Assembly (NCBI RefSeq): GCF_014649375.1
Contig: NZ_BMSX01000007.1
Span: 186,001 to 250,000 of the forward strand
DNA from: Streptomyces aurantiogriseus
GTDB taxonomy: Bacteria > Actinomycetota > Actinomycetes > Streptomycetales > Streptomycetaceae
DNA: 64,000 bases
Direction: 5' to 3'
Positions 17,798 to 25,632 of the stretch are shown here, piece after piece. The position numbers and the translations under genes were made by a program. The notes under the pieces were generated by a model. The model saw only the letters and a program-made list of their open reading frames with translations. It did no database searches and was not told the origin of the DNA. Numbering within the stretch: position 1 is the stretch's first letter; every line of letters begins with the position of its first letter.

Positions 17798-19007
17798 CAT
17801 CCGCGGGTTCGTCGTCCCCGAAGACGCGATCAACGGCGGCCCGGGTTCGGGTCTCGCTCGACGGCATCAGGTGCGTGTACGTGCGCAGCGTGAAGCCGGG
17901 GTCGTGGTGCCCCAGGTACTCACTCAGGGCCTTGATGCTCTCCCCCGCGTCCAGGAGCACCGAGGCGTAGAAGTGCCTCAGCGCGTGCATGCCGTTGTCC
18001 CGCCCCGTCTCGACGTCCACGGCCCGAAGGGCTGGACGCCATACGCGATCATTGAAGCGGTTGCGGTCCAGCGCCAGACCCATGGAGCCGGTGAAGATCA
18101 GCGATGCCGTGACCGGCGGGCCGTCGAGGGTCTTCCACGGCAAGGTGACCTCTGTAGCCGGGTGGTGCTTCAGGTGGCCAGCGAGCGCGAACGCGACGGA
18201 CTCAGGCAGAGGTACGTCACGTTCCTTGCCACCCTTCGGCGGAGCGAACACCGGTCGATGACGTTGAAGCAACTTGACCTGTCGCACGACGTGCACCACG
18301 CCGCCGAGGAAGTCCACGTCTTCCACGGCCAGGCCGAAGGCCTCACCCTGCCGTAGGCCGAGGCCGGCCGCGACGCTGACCAGAGCTTGGTAGCGGTCTG
18401 GCAGCGCCGCTCGAACGGCCATGACCCGTCCGACAGGCCAGGGCTTGACCTTGCGAGGCTCGAGCCGGGGCGCCCGCACGGATCGAGCGCTGCACGGATT
18501 CGCTCGAATGATCCGGTCCTCAACAGCGGCGGTGAAGACGGTCGAGACGCGCGCGAAGATCCCGCGTCGGTACCCCGCCGACAGCCCTCGATCTTCCAGG
18601 GTTCGTAGCCAGAGGCGGAGATGAGAAGGGGTGAACGATCCCATGGGCCGAGTGCCCAGGTACGGAATCGCGTGGAGCCGTAGCCGACTCTCGACCGACT
18701 CACGCGTCAGGGGGTCCGTGATCTGCGTGGTCATCCACTCGGTGGCGTACTGCTCGAACGTGACCTTGCCTGCGTCCGGGTCGACGTAGTCGCCACGCGA
18801 CATGTCCGCCTCGATGTTGGCCAGCCACTGCTCCGCCTTGCGCTTCTGCTTGTCCGGGAAGCTCTTTGACTTCTCGGAGCCGTCCGGCCCGATGTATCGG
18901 GCGCGGTACCGCAGGCCAACGCCGTAGCGATCAGTCTTGAGCTTGTGGGGCTTGCCGTCAGATCCGGTCTCGGTCTTGTACCAGCGGTCTTGGATGTGTC
19001 CGGCCAT
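17766..19007 (-). CDS. Site-specific tyrosine integrase of the element
   Basis: This 413-residue tyrosine recombinase integrates the element. The N-terminal part has an arm-binding-like region (residues 1-80) and a core-binding SAM-like domain (about 84-165). The catalytic residues are visible: Arg219 (GLGLRQGEAF), Lys in PPKGGKERD (about 258-261), His341 and Arg344 (HALRH), His367/368 (LGHHDPG) and Tyr377 (RTYTHLM). ATG at 19007 overlaps the excisionase stop as ATGA. Its 3' end is 21 bp from the CAP stop, as expected when the integrase gene abuts attP. It appears intact. Confidence 0.95.
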   Translation of the reverse strand: MAGHIQDRWYKTETGSDGKPHKLKTDRYGVGLRYRARYIGPDGSEKSKSFPDKQKRKAEQWLANIEADMSRGDYVDPDAGKVTFEQYATEWMTTQITDPLTRESVESRLRLHAIPYLGTRPMGSFTPSHLRLWLRTLEDRGLSAGYRRGIFARVSTVFTAAVEDRIIRANPCSARSVRAPRLEPRKVKPWPVGRVMAVRAALPDRYQALVSVAAGLGLRQGEAFGLAVEDVDFLGGVVHVVRQVKLLQRHRPVFAPPKGGKERDVPLPESVAFALAGHLKHHPATEVTLPWKTLDGPPVTASLIFTGSMGLALDRNRFNDRVWRPALRAVDVETGRDNGMHALRHFYASVLLDAGESIKALSEYLGHHDPGFTLRTYTHLMPSSETRTRAAVDRVFGDDEPADDGPETAQEGS

Positions 19008-19204
19008 CAGGCGGCCCCTTCCATGAGGGACTCGACCCAGGCCCGCACGTCCTCGGGGTCGAAGCGGAGGTGTCGGCCGACGCGGAAGCCGCGGGGGCCG
19101 ATGCCCTTGCGCCGCCACTGGTAGACGGTTTCGACGCTGGGCAGGCGCAGCAGGATGACGAGGTCTTCCGGGGTCAGGTACTGAGTGGGAAGCGGTCGCT
19201 TCAT
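19007..19204 (-). CDS. Excisionase / helix-turn-helix DNA-binding protein
   Basis: A 65-residue MerR-like HTH protein starting MKRPLPTQYLTPEDLVILL, with recognition-type sequence SVETVYQWRRKGIGPRGFRVGRHLRF typical of Xis proteins of actinobacterial integrative elements. ATG at 19204 overlaps the stop of the rep remnant (ATGA at 19201-19204), and its own stop overlaps the integrase start. A GTG two codons upstream (19210) is an alternative start. The rep-xis-int coupling matches pSAM2-type elements. Confidence 0.88.
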   Translation of the reverse strand: MKRPLPTQYLTPEDLVILLRLPSVETVYQWRRKGIGPRGFRVGRHLRFDPEDVRAWVESLMEGAA

Positions 19205-20143
19205 GCGCACACCTCCCAGTCCTTCGGGGCGGGTTGGTCGGCCAGGGCCTCACGGGCGGTTTCTCGGTTCAGTTGGATCTCCTTTGCGATGGTTGCGGCG
19301 AGCCAGGATTCGCCGGGAGTGTGGCCTTGTCCGGCGTAGGTCCAGTGGGCGAGCACGAGCGTGGAGCCCTCCGAGTCATCGAGGTCTTCGGAGAGCCCCC
19401 GTTCGCGGCGTTCCTGCCGGGCGCGGTAGTCGGCGCGCACCTGGCGCAGGGCGCCGAGGGTGGTGGAGTAGCGGCGGGACTTGGTCGAGAAGTGCCCGCG
19501 GAACCCGAGCATGTGAGCCCACCGGGCCAGGAGCCGTTCCGGGTAGGCGTCGTCCAGGTCCCAGCAGGCTTCGATGAGCCGCCGCGTGTGGGCGGGCAGG
19601 GGGAGCTTGTCCAGCTCGGAGAGCTCCCCGATGCGGTGGTCAACGGTGCCGGTGGTCTCGGCCGCCTTGGTGGCGTACTTGGCCACGTAGGAGGCCACGG
19701 CCTGTTCGGTCAGCTCCTCGTGGCCCAGGGCGCCGATCGGCTGTACGTCGACCTGCGAGCCCCACCGCAGGGTGCGGGCGGGGAAGTCGCCGGACGCGGG
19801 CACGGGTACGGAGACGCGTCCGGCAGCCGCGCGGATCGCCTCGTCCAGGAGCGCGGTTGTGGCCCAGGCCGGCAGGGAGGTGTCGGGCCCGTCGGGTCCG
19901 TCGAGGCGCACCACGGCGTGGAAGTGCACGGCCCGGCGTTTCTGGAACTCGGCGACCTTGCCGAAGGAGACCCGGCACACCTCTTTCAGCTCCGATTGGG
20001 TCAGGCCCGCGCGGGCGGCGAGCTCGCGGCGGAGGTAGATGGTGAAGCGGCGCCACAGGTCCCCGGCGAAGTTGTTGAACAGCACCGCGCCCGCGTAGTC
20101 GTACGAGCCGGGGTCCAGGGCCGTGCCCAGGGCGGATCCCTGG
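19201..20143 (-). pseudogene. 5'-truncated RepSA-like replication initiator
   Basis: The frame encodes the C-terminal two-thirds of an AICE replication initiator: LDPGSYDYAGAVLFNNFAG, the conserved VHFHAVVRLDGPDG and the AVASYVAKYATKAAE segment. Full-length relatives have more than 100 additional N-terminal residues, including a Cys-rich segment. Here the homology stops at about 20143, exactly where a 42-bp inverted repeat begins. The open frame continues to 20211 through unrelated sequence, so a short hybrid product is possible. Replication function is probably lost, although the stop-start coupling to xis is kept. Confidence 0.82.
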
Positions 20144-20704
20144 ACCACGGCCCGCATGATCCAACGAAGCCCAAGCCGTCGCGCACTTGGGATAACACGA
20201 GTCGACAGCACCTCTAAGGTTCATCAGCTCCCCCATGCTTCACAGCCCCTCAGGGCTTGAGCCTCCATCCCCTTCGGTCACCGGTCCTCCGGCGGCACAG
20301 GTCCAGGGTGGGGGCTCTTGGCCTTCGGCCATCCGGTCGCTGTGTCCCTTCCGGCTTCCGGCCGCCACTGGGTTGATCACACACCACCGGCCCGCACTGC
20401 GGGCCGGCGCGCGGCTCGGGGCTCGGGGCTGCGCTCCCGCCTACGGCTGCGCGCCGCCCCGGCCCCGCGCCACCTTCGATGCCCCGGGGTGATCACGCTT
20501 TTCGCTCTGGCCCCGCCACGGGCCGACGCACCGGACCGAGCCTGATCCCCAACCATGGCCCAACACCACCAGGCCCGACCTGGTGGAAGACGACACGGCC
20601 CCACAGGTCCGATCACACGGTGCGGCCACAGACCAACAGACGCTTTGTGCTCCAAAAGCAGGTGCGCGACGGCTGGGGCTTCGTTGGATCATGCGGGCCG
20701 TGGT
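20144..20704. repeat. 561-bp segment bounded by 42-bp near-perfect inverted repeats
   Basis: The sequence at 20144-20185 is the reverse complement of 20663-20704 at 41 of 42 positions (one mismatch, about the 13th base). The outer ends begin ACCACGGCCCGCATGATCC. The interior encodes no recognisable protein but has several hairpins, for example CCACCAGG-n5-CCTGGTGG at 20566-20586. The left end coincides with the break in the rep gene. No target duplication is obvious. This looks like a non-autonomous mobile element or the remains of an inversion or deletion. Confidence 0.7.
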
Positions 20705-20890
20705 GGGCGGGATCGTGGGTGGCTGGGGCGGTCGGCTCCACGACTTTACTGGCTGTTCTCTATCCGCTCACGTGGTCGGTGGGCTTCGAACAGCGTCCTG
20801 GTTCGGGTGAGTTGGCCGGTGCGTGGGCATGGAAGTAGGGCCTCTTGGTAGCTCGCGGTTGTCGAGTCCAGCGAGAATCAAGAGGCCCCG
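20705..20890. other. Spacer between the inverted-repeat segment and the IS transposase, with a hairpin
   Basis: GGGCCTCTTG (20838-20847) pairs with CAAGAGGCCC (20879-20888). Inside it CTCGC (20852-20856) pairs with GCGAG (20871-20875). This two-tier hairpin ends two bases before the apparent transposase start. It may be the left end of the IS or a structure shielding the transposase ribosome site from outside transcription (inference). The sequence before 20838 shows nothing recognisable. Confidence 0.5.
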
Positions 20891-21823
20891 TTGTCGAAGT
20901 GTCGCGTGGTCGTGGTTGCCGGGTCCAGTTGGTCCACTCGTGGGTGTGACTGCCTCGCCCACAGGTTCGGTAACGCGGCCGACCGGCCGGATCGCCGGCC
21001 CCGGTACGGCTCGGACATGAGCGACGCCGAGTGGGATCTGGTGCGGGATCTGCTGCCGGTTCCGGGATGGCTGGCAGGCCGCGGCGGCCGACCCGAGGGC
21101 TACTGTCACCGGCAGATGATCGACGCAGTGCGCTACCTCGTCGACAACGGCATCAAATGGCGGGCGATGCCCGCAGACTTCCCGCCCTGGCCGCGCGTCT
21201 ACGCCTTCTTCGCCCGCTGGCGGGACACGGGGCTGGTGGGCGAACTGCATGACCGCCTGCGCCAGGCGGTCCGCCGGGCGGAGGGCCGTGAACCGGAGCC
21301 GAGTGCGGCTGTGGTGGACTCCCAGTCGGTGAAGGCGGACGCCACCGTCGCCCACGACTCACGCGGGTTCGACGCAGGCAAGAGGATCAACGGGCGCAAG
21401 CGGCACCTGCTCACCGACACGCTCGGACTTCTCCTGGCCGTGCTGGTCACACCGGCGTCGACGACCGACCGGGACGCCGCCAGGACACTTCTGCCGACAG
21501 GCACCAGCCGCTTGAGGCGGCTGGCGCGGGTCTGGGCCGACGGCGGCTACACCGGTCACCTCGCCGACTGGACCACTCAGCATCTCGGGCTCGTCCTCGA
21601 CGTCGTCCGCCGCCGCGAGGACGTCCGCGGCTTCCAGGCACTGCCCCGCCGCTGGGTCGTCGAAAGATCCTTCGCTTGGCTCCTGCGCAGCCGGCGCCTG
21701 GTCCGGGACTACGAACGACGCACCGACACGAGTGAGTCCGTCATCCGGTGGTCGATGATCGCACTCATGAACCGCCGCCTGGCCGCACAACATCATCGGC
21801 CTGCTGAGATGCCGGCAGCGTGA
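20891..21823 (+). CDS. IS5-family DDE transposase
   Basis: The 310-residue frame matches IS5-family transposases common in Streptomyces: MSDAEWDLVRDLLPVPGWL, then YLVDNGIKWRAMP, and the DDE residues in VVDSQSVKA (D), VWADGGYTG (D) and VVERSFAWLLRSRRLVRDYE (E with the Y-2-R-3-E-6-K-type region). No frameshift or stop is seen, so it may be active. The apparent start is TTG at 20891; ATG at 21017 would give a shorter protein lacking CLAHRFGNAADRPDRRPRYG, which I take to be genuine transposase sequence. Terminal inverted repeats were not resolved. Confidence 0.9.
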   Translation: MSKCRVVVVAGSSWSTRGCDCLAHRFGNAADRPDRRPRYGSDMSDAEWDLVRDLLPVPGWLAGRGGRPEGYCHRQMIDAVRYLVDNGIKWRAMPADFPPWPRVYAFFARWRDTGLVGELHDRLRQAVRRAEGREPEPSAAVVDSQSVKADATVAHDSRGFDAGKRINGRKRHLLTDTLGLLLAVLVTPASTTDRDAARTLLPTGTSRLRRLARVWADGGYTGHLADWTTQHLGLVLDVVRRREDVRGFQALPRRWVVERSFAWLLRSRRLVRDYERRTDTSESVIRWSMIALMNRRLAAQHHRPAEMPAA

Positions 21824-22304
21824 ACCTTCCAGGCTTCGCTTCCACCAGCCAGCCCCGTTCCACCAGCCTCTTCAGACGCGCTCTCGCACCCTCGACGCGG
21901 GAGGCGGACGCGCTGTCCCAGCCGAGCACCACGGCCGTCCGCCGGGCATCCAGCCCATCGGCTGCGGCCTCCGTCGCGGCAGCCATCACCGCCTGGTAGT
22001 CCACCGACAGGTCCTCGACCCCTGCCGCGTTCTTCCGATGCGGCACCGCGCGTCACGGTCCGACCGGCTTCTTCAGCGACCCGCCGACCACCACGGCGGG
22101 CGCATTCTCCTCGGCCAGCGCCTCCAGATACTGCTCGAGGCCGATCACCCTTCGCCTGAGCACCTCTTTCGCGTCCGCCAAGTCCGTCCGCACCCGCTCC
22201 AGCTCGGCTTCGAGCTCTTCCACCCGCACCACCGCGGCCTGCCGCCGCGCTTCCAGAACCGCCCGCATCGACGGCATCCGCCCCCACAACATCTCGGCCA
22301 GCAA
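21765..22304 (-). pseudogene. Hypothetical coiled-coil/winged-helix protein split by an in-frame TGA
   Basis: The frame from 22304 encodes a heptad-rich segment (RRQAAVVRVEELEAELERVR) ending in GGSLKKPVGP and a TGA at 22053-22055. The same frame then continues RAVPHRKNAAGVEDLSVDYQ and a winged-helix-like RARLKRLVERGWLVEAKPGR. Because both halves are in one frame and read as one protein, a single CGA-to-TGA change is the simplest explanation. The C-terminal tail runs into the transposase gene (21765-21823), so the 3' end was probably also replaced by the IS. Function unknown. Confidence 0.55.
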
Positions 22305-22397
22305 CGAGCCGAGACTTCCACGACAGCCACAATCCCATGTCTGACCAGCGGAATCCGTACACGAGGTTCGGAAAGAGAACGACCTCTTAGCCAGCCA

Positions 22398-22508
22398 CTT
22401 TGGCGCGAGCCTCGAAGATCATGGCCCCAACGTCGTGCTTTAACGGGCAGGTCAACAGACTGCCCGACGCGCCGGAAGCTTACGGGGCCATGATCACTCG
22501 CGCCAAAG
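22398..22508. repeat. 111-bp MITE-like inverted-repeat element
   Basis: CTTTGGCGCGAG (22398-22409) and GATCATGGCCCC (22417-22428) recur inverted as GGGGCCATGATC (22484-22495) and CTCGCGCCAAAG (22497-22508). The left arm has six extra bases between the two words. An inner stem GGGCAG/CTGCCC (22445-22450 / 22460-22465) completes a long foldable structure. There is no coding capacity. It looks like a miniature inverted-repeat element or the fused ends of a deleted IS. Confidence 0.7.
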
Positions 22509-22589
22509 CAGCTCCCGGCCAAAGTCGTTCCGCCGACCTTGTCGAGCCCATGACACCACCGGTTGTCGAACGCGGTCGACGGCTCCTCC

Positions 22590-22703
22590 CCGCCCCCGGC
22601 CCCCGCCGGCACCCAGACCGGCGGCATCCGCCTCCACAAGGAGGACGGCGCGGCGCTGTGGGCGTTCGGGGCGACGGAGACCAGGGTCAGGGTCGTCGAG
22701 TAG
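22590..22703 (+). pseudogene. C-terminal fragment of an unidentified protein
   Basis: One frame reads GTQTGGIRLHKEDGAALWAF, continues GATETRVRVVE and ends at TAG 22701-22703. The composition is that of a real protein end rather than noise, but the upstream part is missing, cut by the MITE-like element. I cannot name the family. Confidence 0.35.
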
Positions 22704-22766
22704 CTCGCGAGTCGTGCGCGGCGATGCCCCGGACACCCTCATCGGCGTGCCCGGGGCGGTGTGACC

Positions 22767-23222
22767 TCAGCAGACGGACATGGTGTTGAAGTCGTACGTC
22801 GCCGCGTTCGGGAACTTCCAGATGACGTTGGGGTTGGCAGGGGCGCGGTACGTACCCACGTTGGGCCCTGTGAAACGGACTTCGGCTCCGCCCGTCTGGT
22901 TGTTGAGCACAGAGAGCGCGTCGATGAAGTTCGAGAGTGACCGCGTACCGCACTTGTACAGGTGGAAGATGCTCTGCTTGCCGTCGCCCTGACCGACCGA
23001 TACACAGGCGATCCCTGATGCCCGGGCGCAGTTCTTGAGCCACGAGTCAGCTTGGTCACCACCCGGTATATCCCGCATCACCCACTCGCCGTCGTGCAGG
23101 GGGGAGATCCCCGGCGTCCACGCGGTCGCGGCTGCCTGGGCCGGTGCCTGCGCAGCCAGCGGAAGAAGGAACGCGGCGATCAGCGTCACGACCGTCGCAG
23201 CCGCTCGTTTTCTCAGTCCCAT
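22767..23222 (-). CDS. Secreted protein of unknown function
   Basis: This 151-residue protein has a classic signal peptide: basic MGLRKRAAATV, hydrophobic core to about residue 25 and AQAPAQA cleavage motif near residue 31. The mature part is about 120 residues with four cysteines (NCARASGIAC, YKCGTRS and a C-terminal MSVC), suggesting two disulfides. ATG at 23222 follows GGAG. I recognise no domain. It lies inside the integrated element between IS debris and is less GC-rich than the core genes, so it looks like acquired cargo. Confidence 0.65.
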   Translation of the reverse strand: MGLRKRAAATVVTLIAAFLLPLAAQAPAQAAATAWTPGISPLHDGEWVMRDIPGGDQADSWLKNCARASGIACVSVGQGDGKQSIFHLYKCGTRSLSNFIDALSVLNNQTGGAEVRFTGPNVGTYRAPANPNVIWKFPNAATYDFNTMSVC

Positions 23223-23296
23223 GGGGTCTCCTCTGGAGTCGAAACCGACGACTCGAACCGTAGACCGCACCAGGGACGTCGTGACCCTGACAGCTA

Positions 23297-23703
23297 TCAG
23301 GGTGGGTCGGCTCGGGGCGCGTCCGAGGCAAGGGCTGCGGAGCCCCCTTTTCGAGCCCCGGCGGCATGCTGGTGGGGGCGTACGACAGTGGAGTCGACCG
23401 ACACCAGCCAGTCGATGTCGCCGGCGTATCCGCCTGGGACTGGGCTGCCTGGCGCATCTGCTCGAACGTGCCGTCCAGGGCCCAACGGCGAAAGCGGGTG
23501 TGCAGCGTCTGCCACGGGCCGTACCGCTCGGGCACATCGCGCCAGGCCGTGCCCGTGCGGAACTTCCACACGATCCCGTTGAGCACCCTTCGGTCATCCA
23601 ACCGCTTGCGGCCCCGCAATGACTCGGGCAGCAGCGGCCGGACGAATTCCCACTCTGCATCGGCCAGTTCATGGCGCCGTATCACCAGACCATGATCGAC
23701 CAT
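23297..23703 (-). pseudogene. Truncated, frame-split IS5-family (IS427-like) transposase
   Basis: From 23703 one frame encodes the orfA-type region LADAEWEFVRPLLPES, KRLDDRRVLNGIVWKFRTG and ERYGPWQTLHTRFRRWALDG. The homology then shifts frame near 23430-23450 to continue GDIDWLVSVDSTVVRPHQHA. In this group orfA/orfB frameshifting is normal, but the remaining catalytic part (second D and E) is absent: the sequence stops where the secreted-protein promoter region begins. It is a dead remnant. Confidence 0.8.
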
Positions 23704-24368
23704 GCAAGACCAATTGAAGACACGACCTAGGCCCGCCGGCGTCACACTCGGCGCCCGCGTCTTGGCAGGGCGGAGGAGACTATGCGTGCCCCCTACGTGC
23801 CCGATCGAGCAGCAACGATCGGGGACCCACGGGGAGCCTCGGGAACACCGAGGTCAGCGTCTCGCCAGCTAAGCGCCGATCCGCATACGCGATCTTCCAA
23901 GCTGGTGCTGTACAGCAGTGGAGTACAGCAACCGGCACAACCGCAGTCGACCGTCATGAGCCCTCGACGACCGGCTGACCAGCCCGGCAGGCCTCAGCGA
24001 CCGTCGCGCCTGTAGTTCGCATCGAGGGGCTGCGGCACGGTCAACGGGCCGTGCCACTCTCGTGCCAGATCGGACGGGGTCTCACGGGGAACCGCGGTGC
24101 GGCACGGCACTCAGCGCCAGACGTGCCCGAGTCGGCAAAGCCGCTGATCACCCGAGCATCTGCCCAACCTCGCTCCTAAAGCGGTGCGCGGCGACATCTA
24201 GGTAGCGATCCGCCGTATGCCAGCACGCCGGCCGCGCTGTCGCCATGGCCATCCGCCCAGCCGACCAGGACGAGGAACTCCCACCACGCTTGTAGGCAAT
24301 CGGACCGGACACACGCCGAGGGCCTGACCACCGTGGTCAGGCCCTCCGTGCGGTACAGCAGCGACCTG
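23704..24368. other. Long non-coding stretch in the element
   Basis: Over 600 bases show no frame with protein-like composition. The only clear structure is GCTGTAC-n9-GTACAGC (23907-23929), a small inverted repeat that could be an operator. The segment is probably decayed element DNA. Confidence 0.5.
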
Positions 24369-24542
24369 TCAGTGCTTGAGGGAGCCTTTGGACCGTTCTT
24401 TCGCGCCGCGCATCATGCCCCGCGCTTCGAGAGCGGCGCCTTTTGCTTCGAGGGTTCCTTTGTGCACAGCGTGGGCCGCCTTCCGCACAGTCTTTCCGAC
24501 CACCTGTTCGGCCTTCGCCTTGGCCCGTTCTCCGGCACTCAT
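24369..24542 (-). CDS. CsbD-like small stress protein
   Basis: This 57-residue hydrophilic Ala/Lys-rich protein, MSAGERAKAKAEQVVGKTVR and onward, has the K/A/E repeat character of CsbD-family proteins (stress-induced, function unclear). ATG at 24542 follows a GGAGG-like site. It is the last gene before the right attachment region, so it is probably cargo of the element. Confidence 0.65.
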   Translation of the reverse strand: MSAGERAKAKAEQVVGKTVRKAAHAVHKGTLEAKGAALEARGMMRGAKERSKGSLKH

Positions 24543-24646
24543 CTCAGTACCTCCGCGGAGTGTCACTGGCCGTGTGCCCTTGAAGCAGGCAGCAAAACTA
24601 GTCTGGGGGATGTGCCGATCGTGGACGGCCGAGTGCACCCCCGCTC

Positions 24647-24783
24647 GGGCCGTCTCTGGGCCGTGCGGGGGTGCTCAATGACGACCAACGCTGACAACCA
24701 CCGATGGCTAAGTCGCAGGTCGCAGCGTTGACCGAATGCACGGCCGCAGGTCAGAGACCCGGCCCGTCACTTCTTCGGGTACT
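24647..24783. repeat. Right attachment region (attR) with arm repeats
   Basis: The 18-base word GGGCCGTCTCTGGGCCGT is at 24647-24664, CCGCAGGTCAGAG at 24744-24756 and the core CTTCGGGTACT at 24773-24783. In the circular form the order would be 18-mer, 13-mer, core, 13-mer, 18-mer, which is the arrangement expected of integrase arm sites around a core. Confidence 0.65.
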
Positions 24784-24784
24784 A

Positions 24785-24822
24785 GGCCGCCTCCCGGCTG
24801 GATCCGCCCCGGCGGACCCAGC
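24785..24822. terminator. Strong hairpin beyond attR, probable original CAP terminator
   Basis: TCCCGGCTGG and CCAGCCGGGA bracket inner CCG/CGG pairs, giving a nearly perfect 15-bp stem. If the element were excised this hairpin would directly follow the restored CAP stop codon. It also serves the 3' side of the flavodoxin-like gene. Confidence 0.65.
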
Positions 24823-24905
24823 CGGGAAAGCCGTTGGCGGAGCCGCCCCGTACCGTCACCCCTCCGCCGGGACCGCCCGAAAGGCCCGCCGGGGAGCAGC
24901 CCGAC

Positions 24906-25496
24906 CTAGGCCGCCAGGCTCGCGCGCCCCTCGCCGAACACCTTCGCCGTCTCCGCGACCCTGCGGCCCAGGTGCTCCGCCGTCGCCACGTCCGCCTTGT
25001 GGACGGCCTCGGGGCCCTCGTCGGCGTTGGTCTGGGCGGCCGCGCCGGCGAAGACGCCGAGGCGGTTGAGGTCGTTCTCCGAAGCCGTGCTGCTGTTCCA
25101 GCCGGGGAGCAGGCCGAGGTTGACCCAGTGCATGCCGAGCTGGGCTGCAAGGATCTGGAAGAACTGCAGGGTGTGCAGCTTGTCGCCGCTCTTGGAGGCG
25201 GAGTTGGTGAAGCCGGCGGCGAGCTTGTCCCGCCAGGCCGACGCGGCCCAGCGCTTCGAGGTGGCCTCGGCGAAGACGTGGAAGGCGCCGGACGCCGTGC
25301 CCATGTAGGTCGGCGAACCGAACACGATCGCGTCGGAGGCGTCCAGCAGTGCCCACTGCTCCTCGGTGATCTCGTCGACCTTGATCAGGTGCACCTCGGC
25401 ACCGGCCTCGACGGCACCGGAACGGACGGCCTCCGCGAGGACGGCGGTGTGGCCGTAGCCGGAGTGGTAGGCAATGGAGACAACGGGGGTGGACAC
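24906..25496 (-). CDS. Flavodoxin-like NAD(P)H:quinone oxidoreductase (WrbA-like)
   Basis: This 196-residue flavodoxin-fold protein has the FMN phosphate loop YHSGYGHT near the N-terminus, FGSPTYMGTASGAF in the middle and AGFTNSASKSGDKLHTLQFF, typical of WrbA/NQO-type flavoproteins. GTG at 25496 follows GAGGAG at about 8 bases; the longer frame upstream crosses the operator and is unlikely. It is divergent from an HxlR regulator and shares with it an operator-like inverted repeat, so quinone or electrophile induction is likely (by analogy to YodB/HxlR-type pairs). Confidence 0.88.
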   Translation of the reverse strand: MSTPVVSIAYHSGYGHTAVLAEAVRSGAVEAGAEVHLIKVDEITEEQWALLDASDAIVFGSPTYMGTASGAFHVFAEATSKRWAASAWRDKLAAGFTNSASKSGDKLHTLQFFQILAAQLGMHWVNLGLLPGWNSSTASENDLNRLGVFAGAAAQTNADEGPEAVHKADVATAEHLGRRVAETAKVFGEGRASLAA

Positions 25497-25572
25497 GTGC
25501 GTACTCCTCGAAAGCGGAGAAAAAGGGGAGGCGAGAGCGCAGCAGCAGCTCATCAGCGGTAACCACAGGAAA

Positions 25573-25609
25573 GCACTAACTTCTGGTTAGTGCAATCTGT
25601 CGGTTAGCG
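25573..25609. promoter_or_regulatory. HxlR-type operator between the oxidoreductase and regulator
   Basis: GCACTAAC (25573-25580), TTCTG, GTTAGTGC (25586-25593) is a perfect 8-bp-arm inverted repeat. A further half site, GTTAGCGC, follows at 25602-25609. It lies between divergent starts at 25496 and 25633, so the HxlR protein probably binds here and controls both genes. Confidence 0.75.
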
Positions 25610-25632
25610 CTGCGTTCGCGTACGCTTGAGAC

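Larger units (their letters stand above)
17733..24783. mobile_element. Decayed integrative element (AICE-like) at the 3' end of the CAP gene
   Basis: The about 7-kb segment contains a tyrosine integrase, an excisionase and a truncated RepSA-like initiator in the order typical of pSAM2-type elements. It also holds IS elements and cargo. The direct repeat CTTCGGGTACT occurs at 17733-17743 (end of the CAP gene) and 24773-24783. Excision between them would restore a CAP frame ending TAC TAG and place it beside the hairpin at 24785-24822. Transfer (tra/spd) genes are absent and rep is truncated, so it is unlikely to be self-mobile. An alternative core is CCGCAGGTCAGAG at 17751 and 24744. Confidence 0.75.

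Noticed and set aside
20891..21017. Transposase start at ATG 21017
   Set aside because: The upstream residues (CLAHRFGNAADRPDRRPRYG) look like genuine transposase sequence, so the longer frame was kept.
24704..25069. Plus-strand frame across attR and the flavodoxin-like gene
   Set aside because: Antisense shadow with Arg/Pro-rich translation; the minus-strand flavodoxin gene is the real gene.
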